Positions 1 through 9,146 are shown, counted from the stretch's first letter. The stretch is 64,000 nucleotides of DNA from Sphingomonas sp. OK281 (GCF_900115295.1 NZ_FOVZ01000003.1:496001-560000), one strand, 5' to 3'. Notes: generated from the letters alone by a model not told the origin. Made by a program: numbers and translations.

Positions 1-1080
1 TATCCCACCGGCGTTCGGTGGGCGATGGCGGGGCGCTCGCTGTCGAAGCTGCAGGAGGTCCGCGACCTGATCGGCGCGCCTGCCGAGAGGGCGCTGATCG
101 CTGCCGACTCCGACGACCCCGCCAGCCTGCGCGCAATGGCCGAACGTGCCACCGTGGTCATCTCGACGGTGGGACCGTACCAGCTGTACGGCTCCAACCT
201 CGTCGCCGCGTGCGCCGCGACCGGCACCGGTTATGTCGATCTGTGCGGCGAGCCCGCATGGATGCGCCACATGATCGACGCGCATGAAGGCGAAGCGACG
301 CGCACCGGTGCGCGCATCGTGTTCTCCTGCGGGTTCGACTCGATCCCATTCGATCTCGGCGTGCTGACATTGCAGGATGCGGCGAAGGCCAAATACGGCG
401 CCCCCGCTCCCCGAGTGAAAGGCCGCGTGCGGAAAATGCAGGGGACGTTCTCGGGTGGCACTGCGGCCAGCCTCAAGGCGACGCTTGCTGCTGCCGCGCG
501 TGATCCCGGCATCGTCAAGCTGCTGACCAGTCCGTTCGCGCTGACCCCCGGCTTCCAGGGACCGCATCAGCCGACCGGGATGATCCCCGAGTACGACACG
601 ACCATCTCGGCCTGGGTCGCGCCGTTCGTGATGGCGCCGATCAACACCAAGAATGTCCACCGCACCAATTTCCTGCTCGGCGAGGCCTATGGCGCGGACT
701 TCGTCTATGACGAGATGATGGTGGCGGGACTGGGCGATCTCGGCAAGGTTGCAGCCGAGGCGATCGCGAAGTTCAATCCGTTCTCGGGCGACAAGGGGCC
801 GAAACCCGGCGAAGGCCCGTCGAAAGAGGAGCGCGATGCCGGCCATTACGACCTGCTGTTCGCGGGTATCATGCCCGATGGCGAGCGCATCGACACGGTC
901 GTCACCGGCGATCGCGATCCCGGCTATGGCTCGACCAGCAAGATGATCGCAGAGGCGGCGTTATGCCTGGTTCAGGATATCGAAGCCGATGGCGGGATCT
1001 GGACGCCCGGCGCTCTGATGGGGACGAAACTGCGTGATCGTCTGGTGGCGAAGGCGGGGCTCACCTTCACAACCGGCTGA
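1..1080 (+). CDS. Saccharopine dehydrogenase-like / trans-acting enoyl reductase family protein, 5' truncated
   Basis: The reading frame is open from the first base, and the residues before the first ATG (base 25) continue the family pattern (WAMAGRSLSKL). The true start therefore lies outside the window and the first ATG is internal. The visible part has the end of a Rossmann fold (VVISTVGPYQLYGSNLVAACAATGTGYVDL) described here by its key residues T-V-G-P-Y and G-T-G-Y-V-D-L-C-G-E, then F-x-C-G-F-D-S-I-P-F-D, typical of the saccharopine-dehydrogenase-like NAD(P)-binding family related to mycobacterial trans-acting enoyl reductases. The substrate cannot be told from sequence; these relatives are usually not lysine biosynthesis enzymes. 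The gene ends directly against the stop of a convergent small gene. Confidence 0.8.
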   Translation, partial: YPTGVRWAMAGRSLSKLQEVRDLIGAPAERALIAADSDDPASLRAMAERATVVISTVGPYQLYGSNLVAACAATGTGYVDLCGEPAWMRHMIDAHEGEATRTGARIVFSCGFDSIPFDLGVLTLQDAAKAKYGAPAPRVKGRVRKMQGTFSGGTAASLKATLAAAARDPGIVKLLTSPFALTPGFQGPHQPTGMIPEYDTTISAWVAPFVMAPINTKNVHRTNFLLGEAYGADFVYDEMMVAGLGDLGKVAAEAIAKFNPFSGDKGPKPGEGPSKEERDAGHYDLLFAGIMPDGERIDTVVTGDRDPGYGSTSKMIAEAALCLVQDIEADGGIWTPGALMGTKLRDRLVAKAGLTFTTG

Positions 1081-1380
1081 TCAGCCGCGAAAGAACCACG
1101 TCGCGATCCAGGAGATCAGCACCGACGCGATAATCGCGATCGGCACGGCGAGACGTCGGCGTCGCTCGATCGCAGCATAATGCGCGTCGAGATCGAAATA
1201 GAAGCGGCCTTGCGCGGTTTCGCGGACGATGCCGTTGGCACGCAGCCGATCGAGCGCCCCCTGCTCCCTGGGGTCACGAGGTAGGAAGGCGATCGCATCA
1301 TCGGGTGCGATCGCGTGTCGCGCCAGGAACAGCGCCGGGATGACTCCGCGGATCCGGTGCGGTCGCAGCGCCATCGGCAT
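1081..1380 (-). CDS. Small membrane-anchored protein, paralogue of the next gene
   Basis: No named family was recognised. The 99-residue product has a basic N-terminus, a middle part with D-D-A-I-A-F and G-R-F-Y-F-D-L-D, a run of arginines (ERRRRLAVP), and one C-terminal hydrophobic segment (about residues 77-95), suggesting a tail-anchored inner-membrane protein. A longer open frame reaches base 1449, but the ATG at 1380 gives the same length as the neighbouring paralogue and avoids overlap with it. The ribosome-binding site is weak. It is the downstream member of a tandem pair on the minus strand, 31 bases after its paralogue. Its stop abuts the stop of the convergent dehydrogenase gene. 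Confidence 0.6.
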   Translation of the reverse strand: MPMALRPHRIRGVIPALFLARHAIAPDDAIAFLPRDPREQGALDRLRANGIVRETAQGRFYFDLDAHYAAIERRRRLAVPIAIIASVLISWIATWFFRG

Positions 1381-1411
1381 GCCGGAGGGGCTCGGAATTA
1401 CCGGCGAGAGC

Positions 1412-1708
1412 TTATTCGGCAAGCGCGAAGACCGTCGCCGCCGCCGCAACGCTTGCAGCTACGCCCGATACTCCGACGATCGCTGCGGCTCGTAGTCGCA
1501 CCGAAGCGCGAAATGCACCGAGCTTCCGCGCATCGAGATGATACCGCCCCGCCCCGTCGTCGACGATCGCGCCATAGACGCGGAGTTGCCGAAATATCCG
1601 TGCGTCCTTCGCTGCATAGGCGATCGCACGATCAGCCGACGTGGCCCGTGCCACGACGAAATCCTTGATGATCCGTCGCCGCGATCGGCCTAGAATAAGT
1701 CCCCGCAT
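1412..1708 (-). CDS. Small membrane-anchored protein, paralogue of the preceding gene
   Basis: No named family was recognised. The 98-residue product shares a layout with its neighbour: basic N-terminus, A-D-R-A-I-A-Y, then G-R-Y-H-L-D, then R-L-R and a C-terminal Ala/Val-rich hydrophobic segment (about residues 72-95). The two look like a tandem duplication that has diverged strongly. The ATG at 1708 is preferred over the one at 1735 because a purine-rich stretch (GGGGGGAAGAG) lies just before it. It lies about 50 bases downstream of rnr on the same strand and could be co-transcribed with it. Function is unknown. Confidence 0.6.
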   Translation of the reverse strand: MRGLILGRSRRRIIKDFVVARATSADRAIAYAAKDARIFRQLRVYGAIVDDGAGRYHLDARKLGAFRASVRLRAAAIVGVSGVAASVAAAATVFALAE

Positions 1709-1758
1709 ACTCTTCCCCCCACGCCGATCTCGCATAGCGCGGGGGGTTTGCGCAAATC

Positions 1759-3990
1759 CTAACGTCGCTTGCCCTGGTGGCGGATGTTCGCCGGGCGACC
1801 ACGCCGCTTGATCTCGCGCACCGGCTTGCGGCCGCCACGCGGAGGCTGGGCCGCGCCCTTCCCCTCGGGCATCTCGAAGCGCAGCGCGCCCGATACCGGG
1901 TTTGCCTCAGCCAGTCGCAGTTCCAAGGTCTGGCCTTGTGCGAAGACGTCGCCGCTATGCTCGCCGGTCAGCGTACGGGCGCCTTCGTCGAACCGGAAAT
2001 ACTCGCCACCCAGATCGCGCACCGGCATCAGGCCGTCGCCACCGATCCCCTCGACCGTCGCGAAGAAGCCGAAGTTCGTCACGCCGGTGATCCGTACGTC
2101 CATCACCTGGCCGACGCGCTCCGACAGGAACGCCGCGACATAGCGATCGGTGGTATCGCGCTCGGCCTCCATCGCGCGGCGTTCGAGCCGGCTGATGATC
2201 TCGCCGACCGACTCCATGTTGGCCGCATCGTCCGCCGGCAGCCCGCCCTCGCCAAGGCCGTACGCCGAGACCAGCGAACGGTGGACGAGCAGATCGGCAT
2301 AACGCCGGATCGGCGAGGTGAAATGCGCGTAGCTGCCGAGACTGAGGCCGAAATGCCCGTGATTGCCGGGCGCGTAATAGGCCTGGGTCTGCGTTCGAAG
2401 GATCTGCTCCATCACCTGAGGACGGAAATCCGCGTCGCCGATCCGTTCGATGATATGATTGAAGGTCGCCGGGCGGACGACCTGCCCGAGCGCGAACGGG
2501 ACGTCGAACGTCTCGAGATATTCCTTCAGTGCGGCGAGCTTCTCGCGGCTCGGCGGCTCATGAATACGGTACATCACCGGCGCCTTTTTCGCCTCCAGCG
2601 CCTTGGCGGCGGCGACGTTGGCGGCGATCATGTAATCCTCGATCAGCCGGTGCGCGTCGAGGCGTTCGCGCGGGGAAACGGACATGATCCGCCCCTGCTC
2701 ATCGAGCACCACGCGGCGTTCGGGAAGATCGAGATCAAGCGGCGCGCGTGCGTCGCGCGCCTTGGCCAGCGCATGCCAACAGGCCCAAAGCGGCTGTAGC
2801 ACGCTCAACATATCTCCCCTCCCGTCTACGGGAGAGGAGGAGGTATCGATGATCGCCTGCGCCTCCTCATAAGACAGGTTCGCCGCGATCCGCACCACCG
2901 CGCGCGTAAAGCGCCACGACTTGAGCGAGCCATCCTTGCCGATCCGCAGATGGCACGCGAGCGCTGCACGGTCCGCGCCTTCCTTCAGCGAGCACACCTC
3001 TGCCGAGAGAATTTCGGGCAGCATCGGCACCACGCGGTCGGGGAAATACACCGAGTTCCCGCGCCGCCGGGCCTCGCGGTCGACCTCGGACTTCGGCCGC
3101 ACGTAGAAACTGACGTCGGCGATCGCGACGATCGCCTTCCACCCGCCGACATTCGAGGGATCGTCGTCCGCCTCGGCCCAGACCGCATCGTCGTGATCGC
3201 GTGCATCCTCGGGATCGATGGCAACGATCGGCAGTTCACGCAGGTCTTCCCGCCCCTCCCCCAGCGGCAGCTTCGAGACCCGCTCGGCTTCGTCGAGTGC
3301 CTCCTGCGAGAAGACGTCCGGGATACCGAGCTTGTGGATCGCGATCAGCGAGAAGCTGCGAGCGGCGAACGGATCACCCAGCTTTTGCACGACACGGGCG
3401 GCGATCTTCGGTGGCTTCCCCGCCAGTTCTGCCAGCACCAGATCGCCCGGCGCGGCGCCGCCGGCATCCGCCACGGCGAACTCGCGCCGCTCGCGCTTGT
3501 CGACACCCGTCAACCAGAGCCGCCCCGACTCTTCACGCAATACGCCGAGTACCTGTTCGGAGGCCAGTGCGAGCACCTTCATCGGATGCGCGATCCAGCC
3601 GTTCCCGGCCTCCTCGGTGCGCGCCAAGATCCGCTCACCTACACCCAGCGCACCGCGCTTCCGCTCGCGCACGCGAAGACGCGGTGGTGGCACGCCCTCC
3701 GCTTCCCAGCGCTCGGGCACGGCCCAGACGTTGCCGCCGTCGTCCACGTCCGCGATCCGCAGCACCGTTACCTTGGGGATGCCACCCATCTTGTGGAACG
3801 CGCGCCCCGGGGCGCTGTCGATCAGCCCCTCGTCGGCCATGTCCTTCAGCAGCGCTTTCAGCCCGATCTTGTCCTGCGCGCTGAGCCCGAAGCCCTTGGC
3901 GATCTCGCGTTTGCCCGCAGGCACGTCGGAAGTGGCGATGAAGTCGAGGATCTGCTCGCGCGTCGGAAGACCGGCTTTTGGTTTGTACAT
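1759..3990 (-). CDS. rnr: Ribonuclease R (RNB-domain 3'-5' exoribonuclease)
   Basis: This enzyme degrades structured RNA processively from the 3' end and takes part in RNA turnover and rRNA/tmRNA quality control. The 743-residue product has an N-terminal winged-helix region (about 5-65), cold-shock-like RNA-binding regions (about 75-200), the RNB catalytic domain starting near 245 and a C-terminal S1 domain (about 620-710) ending in a basic tail. The metal-binding signature is I-D-P-E-D-A-R-D-H-D-D-A-V at about residues 258-270. Length is usual for the family. Odd feature: residues about 381-393 are encoded by a short GC-rich hairpin (2812-2850) resembling the intergenic repeats. It is divergent from glpD, 52 bases away. 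The ATG at 3990 fits the usual N-terminus although no clear Shine-Dalgarno is seen. Confidence 0.95.
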   Translation of the reverse strand: MYKPKAGLPTREQILDFIATSDVPAGKREIAKGFGLSAQDKIGLKALLKDMADEGLIDSAPGRAFHKMGGIPKVTVLRIADVDDGGNVWAVPERWEAEGVPPPRLRVRERKRGALGVGERILARTEEAGNGWIAHPMKVLALASEQVLGVLREESGRLWLTGVDKRERREFAVADAGGAAPGDLVLAELAGKPPKIAARVVQKLGDPFAARSFSLIAIHKLGIPDVFSQEALDEAERVSKLPLGEGREDLRELPIVAIDPEDARDHDDAVWAEADDDPSNVGGWKAIVAIADVSFYVRPKSEVDREARRRGNSVYFPDRVVPMLPEILSAEVCSLKEGADRAALACHLRIGKDGSLKSWRFTRAVVRIAANLSYEEAQAIIDTSSSPVDGRGDMLSVLQPLWACWHALAKARDARAPLDLDLPERRVVLDEQGRIMSVSPRERLDAHRLIEDYMIAANVAAAKALEAKKAPVMYRIHEPPSREKLAALKEYLETFDVPFALGQVVRPATFNHIIERIGDADFRPQVMEQILRTQTQAYYAPGNHGHFGLSLGSYAHFTSPIRRYADLLVHRSLVSAYGLGEGGLPADDAANMESVGEIISRLERRAMEAERDTTDRYVAAFLSERVGQVMDVRITGVTNFGFFATVEGIGGDGLMPVRDLGGEYFRFDEGARTLTGEHSGDVFAQGQTLELRLAEANPVSGALRFEMPEGKGAAQPPRGGRKPVREIKRRGRPANIRHQGKRR
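2812..2850. repeat. Short palindromic hairpin inside rnr
   Basis: A stem of the form CTCCCCTCCCG - loop - CGGGAGAGGAGG lies within the rnr frame and encodes about 13 Ser/Pro/Gly/Asp-rich residues. It resembles one arm of the longer repeats at 16.3, 21.2, 22.2, 30.0 and 63.9 kb. Confidence 0.55.
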
Positions 3991-4042
3991 CGTACAGAGA
4001 TAGTCGGTAGGCCCGCCATTACCAAACGGCTAAGCTACGGGC

Positions 4043-5518
4043 ATGATGCAAAGTTACGACATCCTCATCGTCGGCGGCGGCATCAACGGCGCCGCGATCG
4101 CCCGCGAGGCGGCACTGAACGGCCTGTCGGTCCTGCTCGTCGAGAAGGGCGACCTCGCCGGCGCGACCTCGTCCGCCTCGACCAAGCTGATCCACGGCGG
4201 CTTACGCTATCTCGAATATTACGACTTCAAGCTCGTCGCCGAAGCGCTGCGCGAACGCGAACGCCTCGTGAAGGCCGCGCCGCACATCATCCGCCCGATG
4301 CGCTTCGTCCTGCCGCACGAGAATGCGGTACGCCCGTGGTGGATGGTCCGGCTTGGGTTGTACCTGTACGACTGGCTTGGCGGCCGCATGACGCTGAAAC
4401 GATCGCGCGGCCTGCGCAAGAGCGACGTCGCCTACACCGCGCCGCTCAAGAACGGCGCGCGCGGCTTCGTCTATTCCGACGCGTTCGTGGACGATTCCCG
4501 GCTTACCGTGCTGAATGCGATGGACGCGCACGACAACGGCGCAGAGATCGCAGTCCGCACCGAACTCGTTACCGCGCGGCGGGACGGCGCCGTATGGCGC
4601 GCAACGTTGTCGGACGGTCGCGACGTCACCGCGCGCGCACTCGTCAACGCTGCCGGCCCCTGGGTCGCCGAGTTGCTGGGACGGCTCGGCATCAATGCCA
4701 GCGCCGGCGTCCGGCTGGTCAAGGGCAGCCACATCGTCGTGCCCCGACTGTACGAGGGCGACCACGCCTATATCCTGCAGCTTGCCGACCGCCGGATCGT
4801 CTTCGCGATCCCGTATCAGGGCCAGACCGAGATAGGCACGACCGACATTCCCGTCGACCGGCCCGAAGACGCGGTGATCGACGCGGGCGAGATCGCGTAT
4901 CTCTGCGACGCCGCGAACCAGCATTTCACGCGCCAGATCACGCCCGCCGACGTCACCTCGACCTGGTCCGGCGTGCGCCCGCTCTACGACGACGGCGCCA
5001 GCGACGCGAAGGCGGTCACGCGCGACTATGTCCTCGAACTCGACACGCTTGGGGATGCCGGCGAAGCACCTTTACTGTCTGTGTTCGGCGGCAAGATCAC
5101 GACCGCGCGTCACCTCGCGGAGGAAGCGATCGCGAAGATCGCGCTGACGACAGGTGCGCGCGCCCGTCCAGCTACCAGAGATCGCGTCTTTCCGGGCGGT
5201 GTGATTCCCGAGTTCGCGACGTATCTATCGCAGGTCCGTGAACGCTGGCCCTATCTCGGCGCCGCACGCAGCGAACGGATGGCGCACGCTTATGGCGCGC
5301 TGCTCCAAGATATGCTGGCAAAGGTCACGGATATCCACGGACTTGGCGTCGATCTTGGCGATGGACTGACCGAAATCGAGGCGCGCTGGATGTACCATCG
5401 GGAATGGGCAAGGATACCCGAAGATGCATTGATGCGCCGTAGCAAAGTCGGATTGTGTCTGACAGGCGAACAAACCGCGGCGTTCGAAACCTGGTGGAAC
5501 ACGAATTTTCCCTCGTGA
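4043..5518 (+). CDS. glpD: Aerobic glycerol-3-phosphate dehydrogenase
   Basis: This FAD-dependent inner-membrane-associated enzyme oxidises sn-glycerol 3-phosphate to dihydroxyacetone phosphate and passes electrons to quinone. The 491-residue product has the dinucleotide-binding motif GGGINGA near residues 10-16, followed by the family signature with S-T-K-L-I-H-G-G-L-R-Y-L (about 48-60), and a FAD/C-terminal domain containing the S-x-F-G-G-K-I-T-T motif near residue 352. Length is normal for GlpD. Two ATG codons stand in tandem at the start; the first is used here. No glpK or glpF is next to it, so it appears to be a lone glp gene. It is divergent from rnr. Confidence 0.95.
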   Translation: MMQSYDILIVGGGINGAAIAREAALNGLSVLLVEKGDLAGATSSASTKLIHGGLRYLEYYDFKLVAEALRERERLVKAAPHIIRPMRFVLPHENAVRPWWMVRLGLYLYDWLGGRMTLKRSRGLRKSDVAYTAPLKNGARGFVYSDAFVDDSRLTVLNAMDAHDNGAEIAVRTELVTARRDGAVWRATLSDGRDVTARALVNAAGPWVAELLGRLGINASAGVRLVKGSHIVVPRLYEGDHAYILQLADRRIVFAIPYQGQTEIGTTDIPVDRPEDAVIDAGEIAYLCDAANQHFTRQITPADVTSTWSGVRPLYDDGASDAKAVTRDYVLELDTLGDAGEAPLLSVFGGKITTARHLAEEAIAKIALTTGARARPATRDRVFPGGVIPEFATYLSQVRERWPYLGAARSERMAHAYGALLQDMLAKVTDIHGLGVDLGDGLTEIEARWMYHREWARIPEDALMRRSKVGLCLTGEQTAAFETWWNTNFPS

Positions 5519-5585
5519 ACCTTAGGGCTTGCATGTTTATCGATTAGGCATATCCTCGGCTAATATCTTTACGAGGAGATCTCCA

Positions 5586-5855
5586 ATGGCGACATACCCG
5601 GACCTCCAAACCGATCCCGAAGACAAGAATCTCGTGATCCTGCAAAGCCTGATCTGCCTGTTGCGCGAAAAGAACATCCTGTCGCGCGCGGATATCGAAG
5701 AACTTTGCGACACGGTGAAGCGTCGTGCCAGCGACCATGCCAGCGACCCCCTTCCCTGCCAGATGGACGGCGCGCGTGCCGCGGCCACCGAAGTGGCGCA
5801 GATCGGCGATTATATCGGCCGCAAATATGGCGGAAAGCACCGCCGCACGATCTGA
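5586..5855 (+). CDS. Small hypothetical protein downstream of glpD
   Basis: No family was recognised. The 89-residue soluble protein is acidic at the N-terminus, has a predicted helical middle (I-L-Q-S-L-I-C-L-L-R-E-K-N-I-L-S) and a helix with E-E-L-C-D-T-V-K-R-R, and ends in a basic tail. The open frame extends upstream to 5529, but a good ribosome-binding site (GAGGAG, spaced 7) precedes the ATG at 5586. It lies 67 bases after glpD and may share its transcript. The composition suggests a small helical adaptor-like protein; this is inference only. Confidence 0.65.
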   Translation: MATYPDLQTDPEDKNLVILQSLICLLREKNILSRADIEELCDTVKRRASDHASDPLPCQMDGARAAATEVAQIGDYIGRKYGGKHRRTI

Positions 5856-6702
5856 GCCCTTGCGTTGCGCGCGCCTGAGGCGGTTGTGTTATACGGTTCG
5901 CATGGGCTGGGGTGTGAATACGCCGCGGGCACGCGGGGTAATTAGACCGCCCGGTGACCCTGGTCACGCGACCAATTTGAACTGAGTACGGCTGAAGGCC
6001 TTAGTCGCGCTGGAGCCGTGCTAGAGCCGCGCTGGGGTGCTGACGCGGTTTGGTAAACGGACGTAGCGATTATCCGGAGCACATCCTGGGTTACTCAACT
6101 CCGCAATCTTCGGCCTTTTCTGCTGAGATACATTCCAAGCGTCATGGATGCGGTAGTCAGCGAGGATGGTTCACCCGTTCGATCCGCGTATTTGCGGCCC
6201 GGTAAGATGCTTGCGTCCGATAATGATCGGTGGCCCGCATAGCGCTCCAGACATCGTGGTCGTGGAGGGATAGCAAAGTCGACTTCCTGGAACTGCTCCG
6301 CTCCATGCTAGGCGCTATGGGGCTTGGAACAGAGCCCGCTCGCTGTCCCCATTACTGCGATCAGCAGGACCTTCTAGAAGGTCGACCGATACAGCCGCGA
6401 CCATCGCGACCTCCCAGATGCAGTGCCTGCCAGAAGCAAGCAGTAGTCCGCCGCACCGTCCGCGACGGCGGCACAACTAGGCCCGGCGTATGCGGAATGG
6501 TGGGCTTCTCTCGGTAACCGCCCTTCTATCGAGAGCACTAATCGATACGTTTGCAATACCTCAAGCTAGCCCGGGTATTACGAGATGGCATGGGCAGCAA
6601 ACCGGAACGGTCGCGTGAGACGTTTCAGCCGCAATCAAAATGCGCGAACAATCGTGAACGTTGTGTTCCGAGCTTCGACTCCGAGCTTTTCCCAACCCGC
6701 AA
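5856..6702. other. 847-base stretch without a recognisable gene
   Basis: Open frames on both strands here are short, lack family resemblance and have no ribosome-binding sites. By eye the base composition is less GC-rich than the flanks, and the usual third-position GC bias is not evident. No tRNA, known RNA gene, transposase fragment or palindromic repeat of the types seen elsewhere in the window was found. Confidence 0.5.
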
Positions 6703-7422
6703 TCAGCTCGCGACGAAGCACGTCTCGCCAGCGACCCGCAGCCGGCCACAGATATCGGCCGCCTGGTTCGCGCTGCCCGCATTCACGCGCAGCCGATACA
6801 GTGTCCGACCACCCGTCGCGACCGGCTGGACCGACTTGCCGAGCGCGCCGACATATCCGAACCGCTTCGAGAAGTTCGTCCAGGCCGCGTTGGCGACCGC
6901 TTCGCTGGGATACGCGCCCAGCTGGACCAGCGAACCCCCGGTGGCTGTTCCAGCGCCGCTAGGCTTCGACGGTGCCAGAGGCGCCGCGGCGACCAATCGC
7001 CCACCCGATGCCGGCACCTGCGCGACCGCGTTACGACCGACCGCATCATCCGCCTTGGCTGCAACCGCGCGCTTACCCGCAACCGGCGCCTCGGGCACGC
7101 CGCGCAGATCGATCGCGCCGTTGCCCGACTTGCCCGCGCTGGTTGCGATCGCCGAGTCGCCCTCACCCTTGACCTTGAGGCCGCCGGCGTCGTCGGGCTT
7201 GACCTTGTAGTCGCCTTCCTGCGCGGCGATCAGCTGACCATCGTCGGTCGGCGCGCGCTGTTGCAGCTTGTAGATGCCAAAGATGATCGCAGCGAGCACC
7301 GCCAGGCCGAGCACGACCAGCGCGATGACGCGGCCGATGCCGACCGTATCCTGCTCGTCCGGCTCGACGGTTTCGAGCCAGGGAAGCCGGTCTTCCTCGC
7401 GCAGATCCATGTCTTCGGCCAT
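6703..7422 (-). CDS. SPOR-domain inner-membrane protein
   Basis: This is probably a septal peptidoglycan-binding protein. The product (239 residues) has an acidic cytoplasmic N-terminus (about 1-30), one membrane segment (about 28-48, V-I-A-L-V-V-L-G-L-A-V-L-A-A-I-I-F), an Ala/Pro/Lys-rich periplasmic linker, and a C-terminal SPOR domain (about 165-239) beginning V-Q-L-G-A-Y and ending G-x-C-F-V. SPOR domains bind denuded glycan strands at division sites. Its ATG overlaps the argS stop as TGATG, which indicates translational coupling; a GTG one codon upstream is also possible. An argS-SPOR gene pair is a common alphaproteobacterial arrangement. Confidence 0.85.
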   Translation of the reverse strand: MAEDMDLREEDRLPWLETVEPDEQDTVGIGRVIALVVLGLAVLAAIIFGIYKLQQRAPTDDGQLIAAQEGDYKVKPDDAGGLKVKGEGDSAIATSAGKSGNGAIDLRGVPEAPVAGKRAVAAKADDAVGRNAVAQVPASGGRLVAAAPLAPSKPSGAGTATGGSLVQLGAYPSEAVANAAWTNFSKRFGYVGALGKSVQPVATGGRTLYRLRVNAGSANQAADICGRLRVAGETCFVAS

Positions 7423-9146
7423 CACTTCATCTCCGAAACCGCTTCGACACCCATGATGGCGAGGCCGTTATGAATAATCTGCCCTATAGCGGACGCCAAG
7501 AAAAGCCGCGCCGCGGTCGCCTGCGGATCCTCGATCACCAGGAAGCGGCGATCAGGCCGGTCGTTGCCAACGTTCCATAGCGCATGGAACGCAGCAGCCA
7601 AGTCATAGAGATAAAACGCGATTCTGTGCGGTTCGCGCGCCGTCGAGGCGATCTCGACAAGCCGCGGAAACTGCGCCGCGAGCTGCACGAGTGCCAGTTC
7701 GTCCGTATCAAGCCGGGACAAATCGGCAGACATCGGCGTAATTCCCGCCTCTTCCGCACGCCGATGCAGCGAGGCGATACGCGCATGCGCGTATTGGACG
7801 TAGAACACCGGATTGTCCTTCGATGCCTCGACCACCTTGGCAAAGTCGAAATCCATCTGCGCATCGGAGCGCCGCGTCAGCATCGTGAAGCGGACGACAT
7901 CCTTGCCGACCTCGCGGACGACGTCCGCCAGCGTGACGAAATTGCCCGAGCGCTTCGACATCTTGACCGGCTCGCCGTTGCGCAACAGCCGGACCATCTG
8001 GACCAGCTTCACGTCGAACCGCGTCTTGCCGCCGGTCAGCGCCGCTACGCCTGCGACGATCCGCTTGACCGTACCGCCATGATCCGCGCCCCAGATATCG
8101 ATCAGCTGATCGGCGTTCTGGCTCTTCTGGAAATGATAGGCCAGATCGGCGCCGAAATAGGTCCAGGACCCGTTCGACTTCTTGATCGGACGATCCTGAT
8201 CGTCGCCGAACTGCGACGAGCGGAACAGCGGCAACTCGACCGGCTCCCAATCGTCCGGCGTCTCGCCCTTTGGCGCTTCGAGCACGCCGTCGTAGACGAG
8301 ATCGCGCGACCGCAGCTCCGCCTCGGCCGCTTCAGGCTTCTTCGCAGCCTGAAGTTCCGCCTCGGACGCGAACACCTCGTGCTCGATCCCGAGCAAGGCC
8401 AGATCGGCACGGATCATCACCATCATCGCCGCGACCGCCTGCGTGCGGAAGATGACCAGCCATTCGCTCTCAGGCGCGCCGACATAGCGGTCGCCGAACT
8501 CCCTAGCGAGCGACTGGCCGACGGGAACGAGATAGTCGCCGGGATACAGGCCCTCGGGGATCTCGACGGTCTCGCCAAGCGCCTCGCGGTAGCGGAGGTG
8601 GACCGAGCGCGCGAGCACGTCGACCTGGCCGCCGGCATCGTTGACGTAATATTCGCGGATCACCTTGTGTCCGGCGAACTCGAGCAGGCTGGCAAGCGCA
8701 TCGCCGACGACTGCACCGCGGCAATGGCCCATGTGCATCGGGCCGGTTGGGTTGGCCGACACATACTCGATGTTGACCGTAATCCCGTCGCCCTGCTTCG
8801 ACCGGCCGTAATCAGCGCCAGCCTCCGGAATCGCGGCCAGTTCGGCGCGCCAAGCGTCATCGGTCAGCTTCATGTTGATGAAGCCGGGACCCGCTACGCT
8901 CGCCGAGGCGACGTCCTCGAGCTTCGACAGTTCGGCGACCAGCGCATCGGCGAGGACGCGCGGATTGGTCTTGGCGGGCTTGGCGAGCACCATCGCGGCG
9001 TTGGTCGCGAGATCGCCGTGGCTGGTGTCGCGCGGCGGCTCGACCGTGACGTTCTTGCGATCGAGACCGGCCGGCAGCATCCCCGCCGCGGTCAGCGTGT
9101 CGAGCGCCGCATCGATATGCGCGGCGAAACGGGTGTAGAGCGTCAT
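7422..9146 (-). CDS. argS: Arginyl-tRNA synthetase
   Basis: This class I enzyme charges tRNA-Arg with arginine in the cytoplasm. The 574-residue product has the N-terminal additional domain (about 1-100), the HIGH-type motif as HMGH at about 138-141, the KMSKR motif in V-K-M-S-K-R-S-G-N, and a C-terminal anticodon-binding DALR domain (about 450-574). Length is usual. The ATG at 9146 fits. The stop overlaps the start of the downstream SPOR gene, so the two form an operon. In many alphaproteobacteria dgt lies directly upstream of argS; here dgt is 3.7 kb away, with four other genes or elements between. Confidence 0.96.
   Translation of the reverse strand: MTLYTRFAAHIDAALDTLTAAGMLPAGLDRKNVTVEPPRDTSHGDLATNAAMVLAKPAKTNPRVLADALVAELSKLEDVASASVAGPGFINMKLTDDAWRAELAAIPEAGADYGRSKQGDGITVNIEYVSANPTGPMHMGHCRGAVVGDALASLLEFAGHKVIREYYVNDAGGQVDVLARSVHLRYREALGETVEIPEGLYPGDYLVPVGQSLAREFGDRYVGAPESEWLVIFRTQAVAAMMVMIRADLALLGIEHEVFASEAELQAAKKPEAAEAELRSRDLVYDGVLEAPKGETPDDWEPVELPLFRSSQFGDDQDRPIKKSNGSWTYFGADLAYHFQKSQNADQLIDIWGADHGGTVKRIVAGVAALTGGKTRFDVKLVQMVRLLRNGEPVKMSKRSGNFVTLADVVREVGKDVVRFTMLTRRSDAQMDFDFAKVVEASKDNPVFYVQYAHARIASLHRRAEEAGITPMSADLSRLDTDELALVQLAAQFPRLVEIASTAREPHRIAFYLYDLAAAFHALWNVGNDRPDRRFLVIEDPQATAARLFLASAIGQIIHNGLAIMGVEAVSEMK

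Noticed and set aside
2950..5241. 763-codon plus-strand frame across rnr and glpD
   Set aside because: It is antisense to rnr and out of frame in glpD, low-complexity and Arg-rich, as expected of a shadow frame.
6170..6200. Possible tRNA T-arm (GTTCGATC) in the gene-poor stretch
   Set aside because: The flanking bases do not form the five-pair T-stem and no acceptor, D- or anticodon arm fits around it.
6230..6517. Possible small gene in the gene-poor stretch
   Set aside because: It has no ribosome-binding site, no family resemblance and no codon bias like its neighbours.
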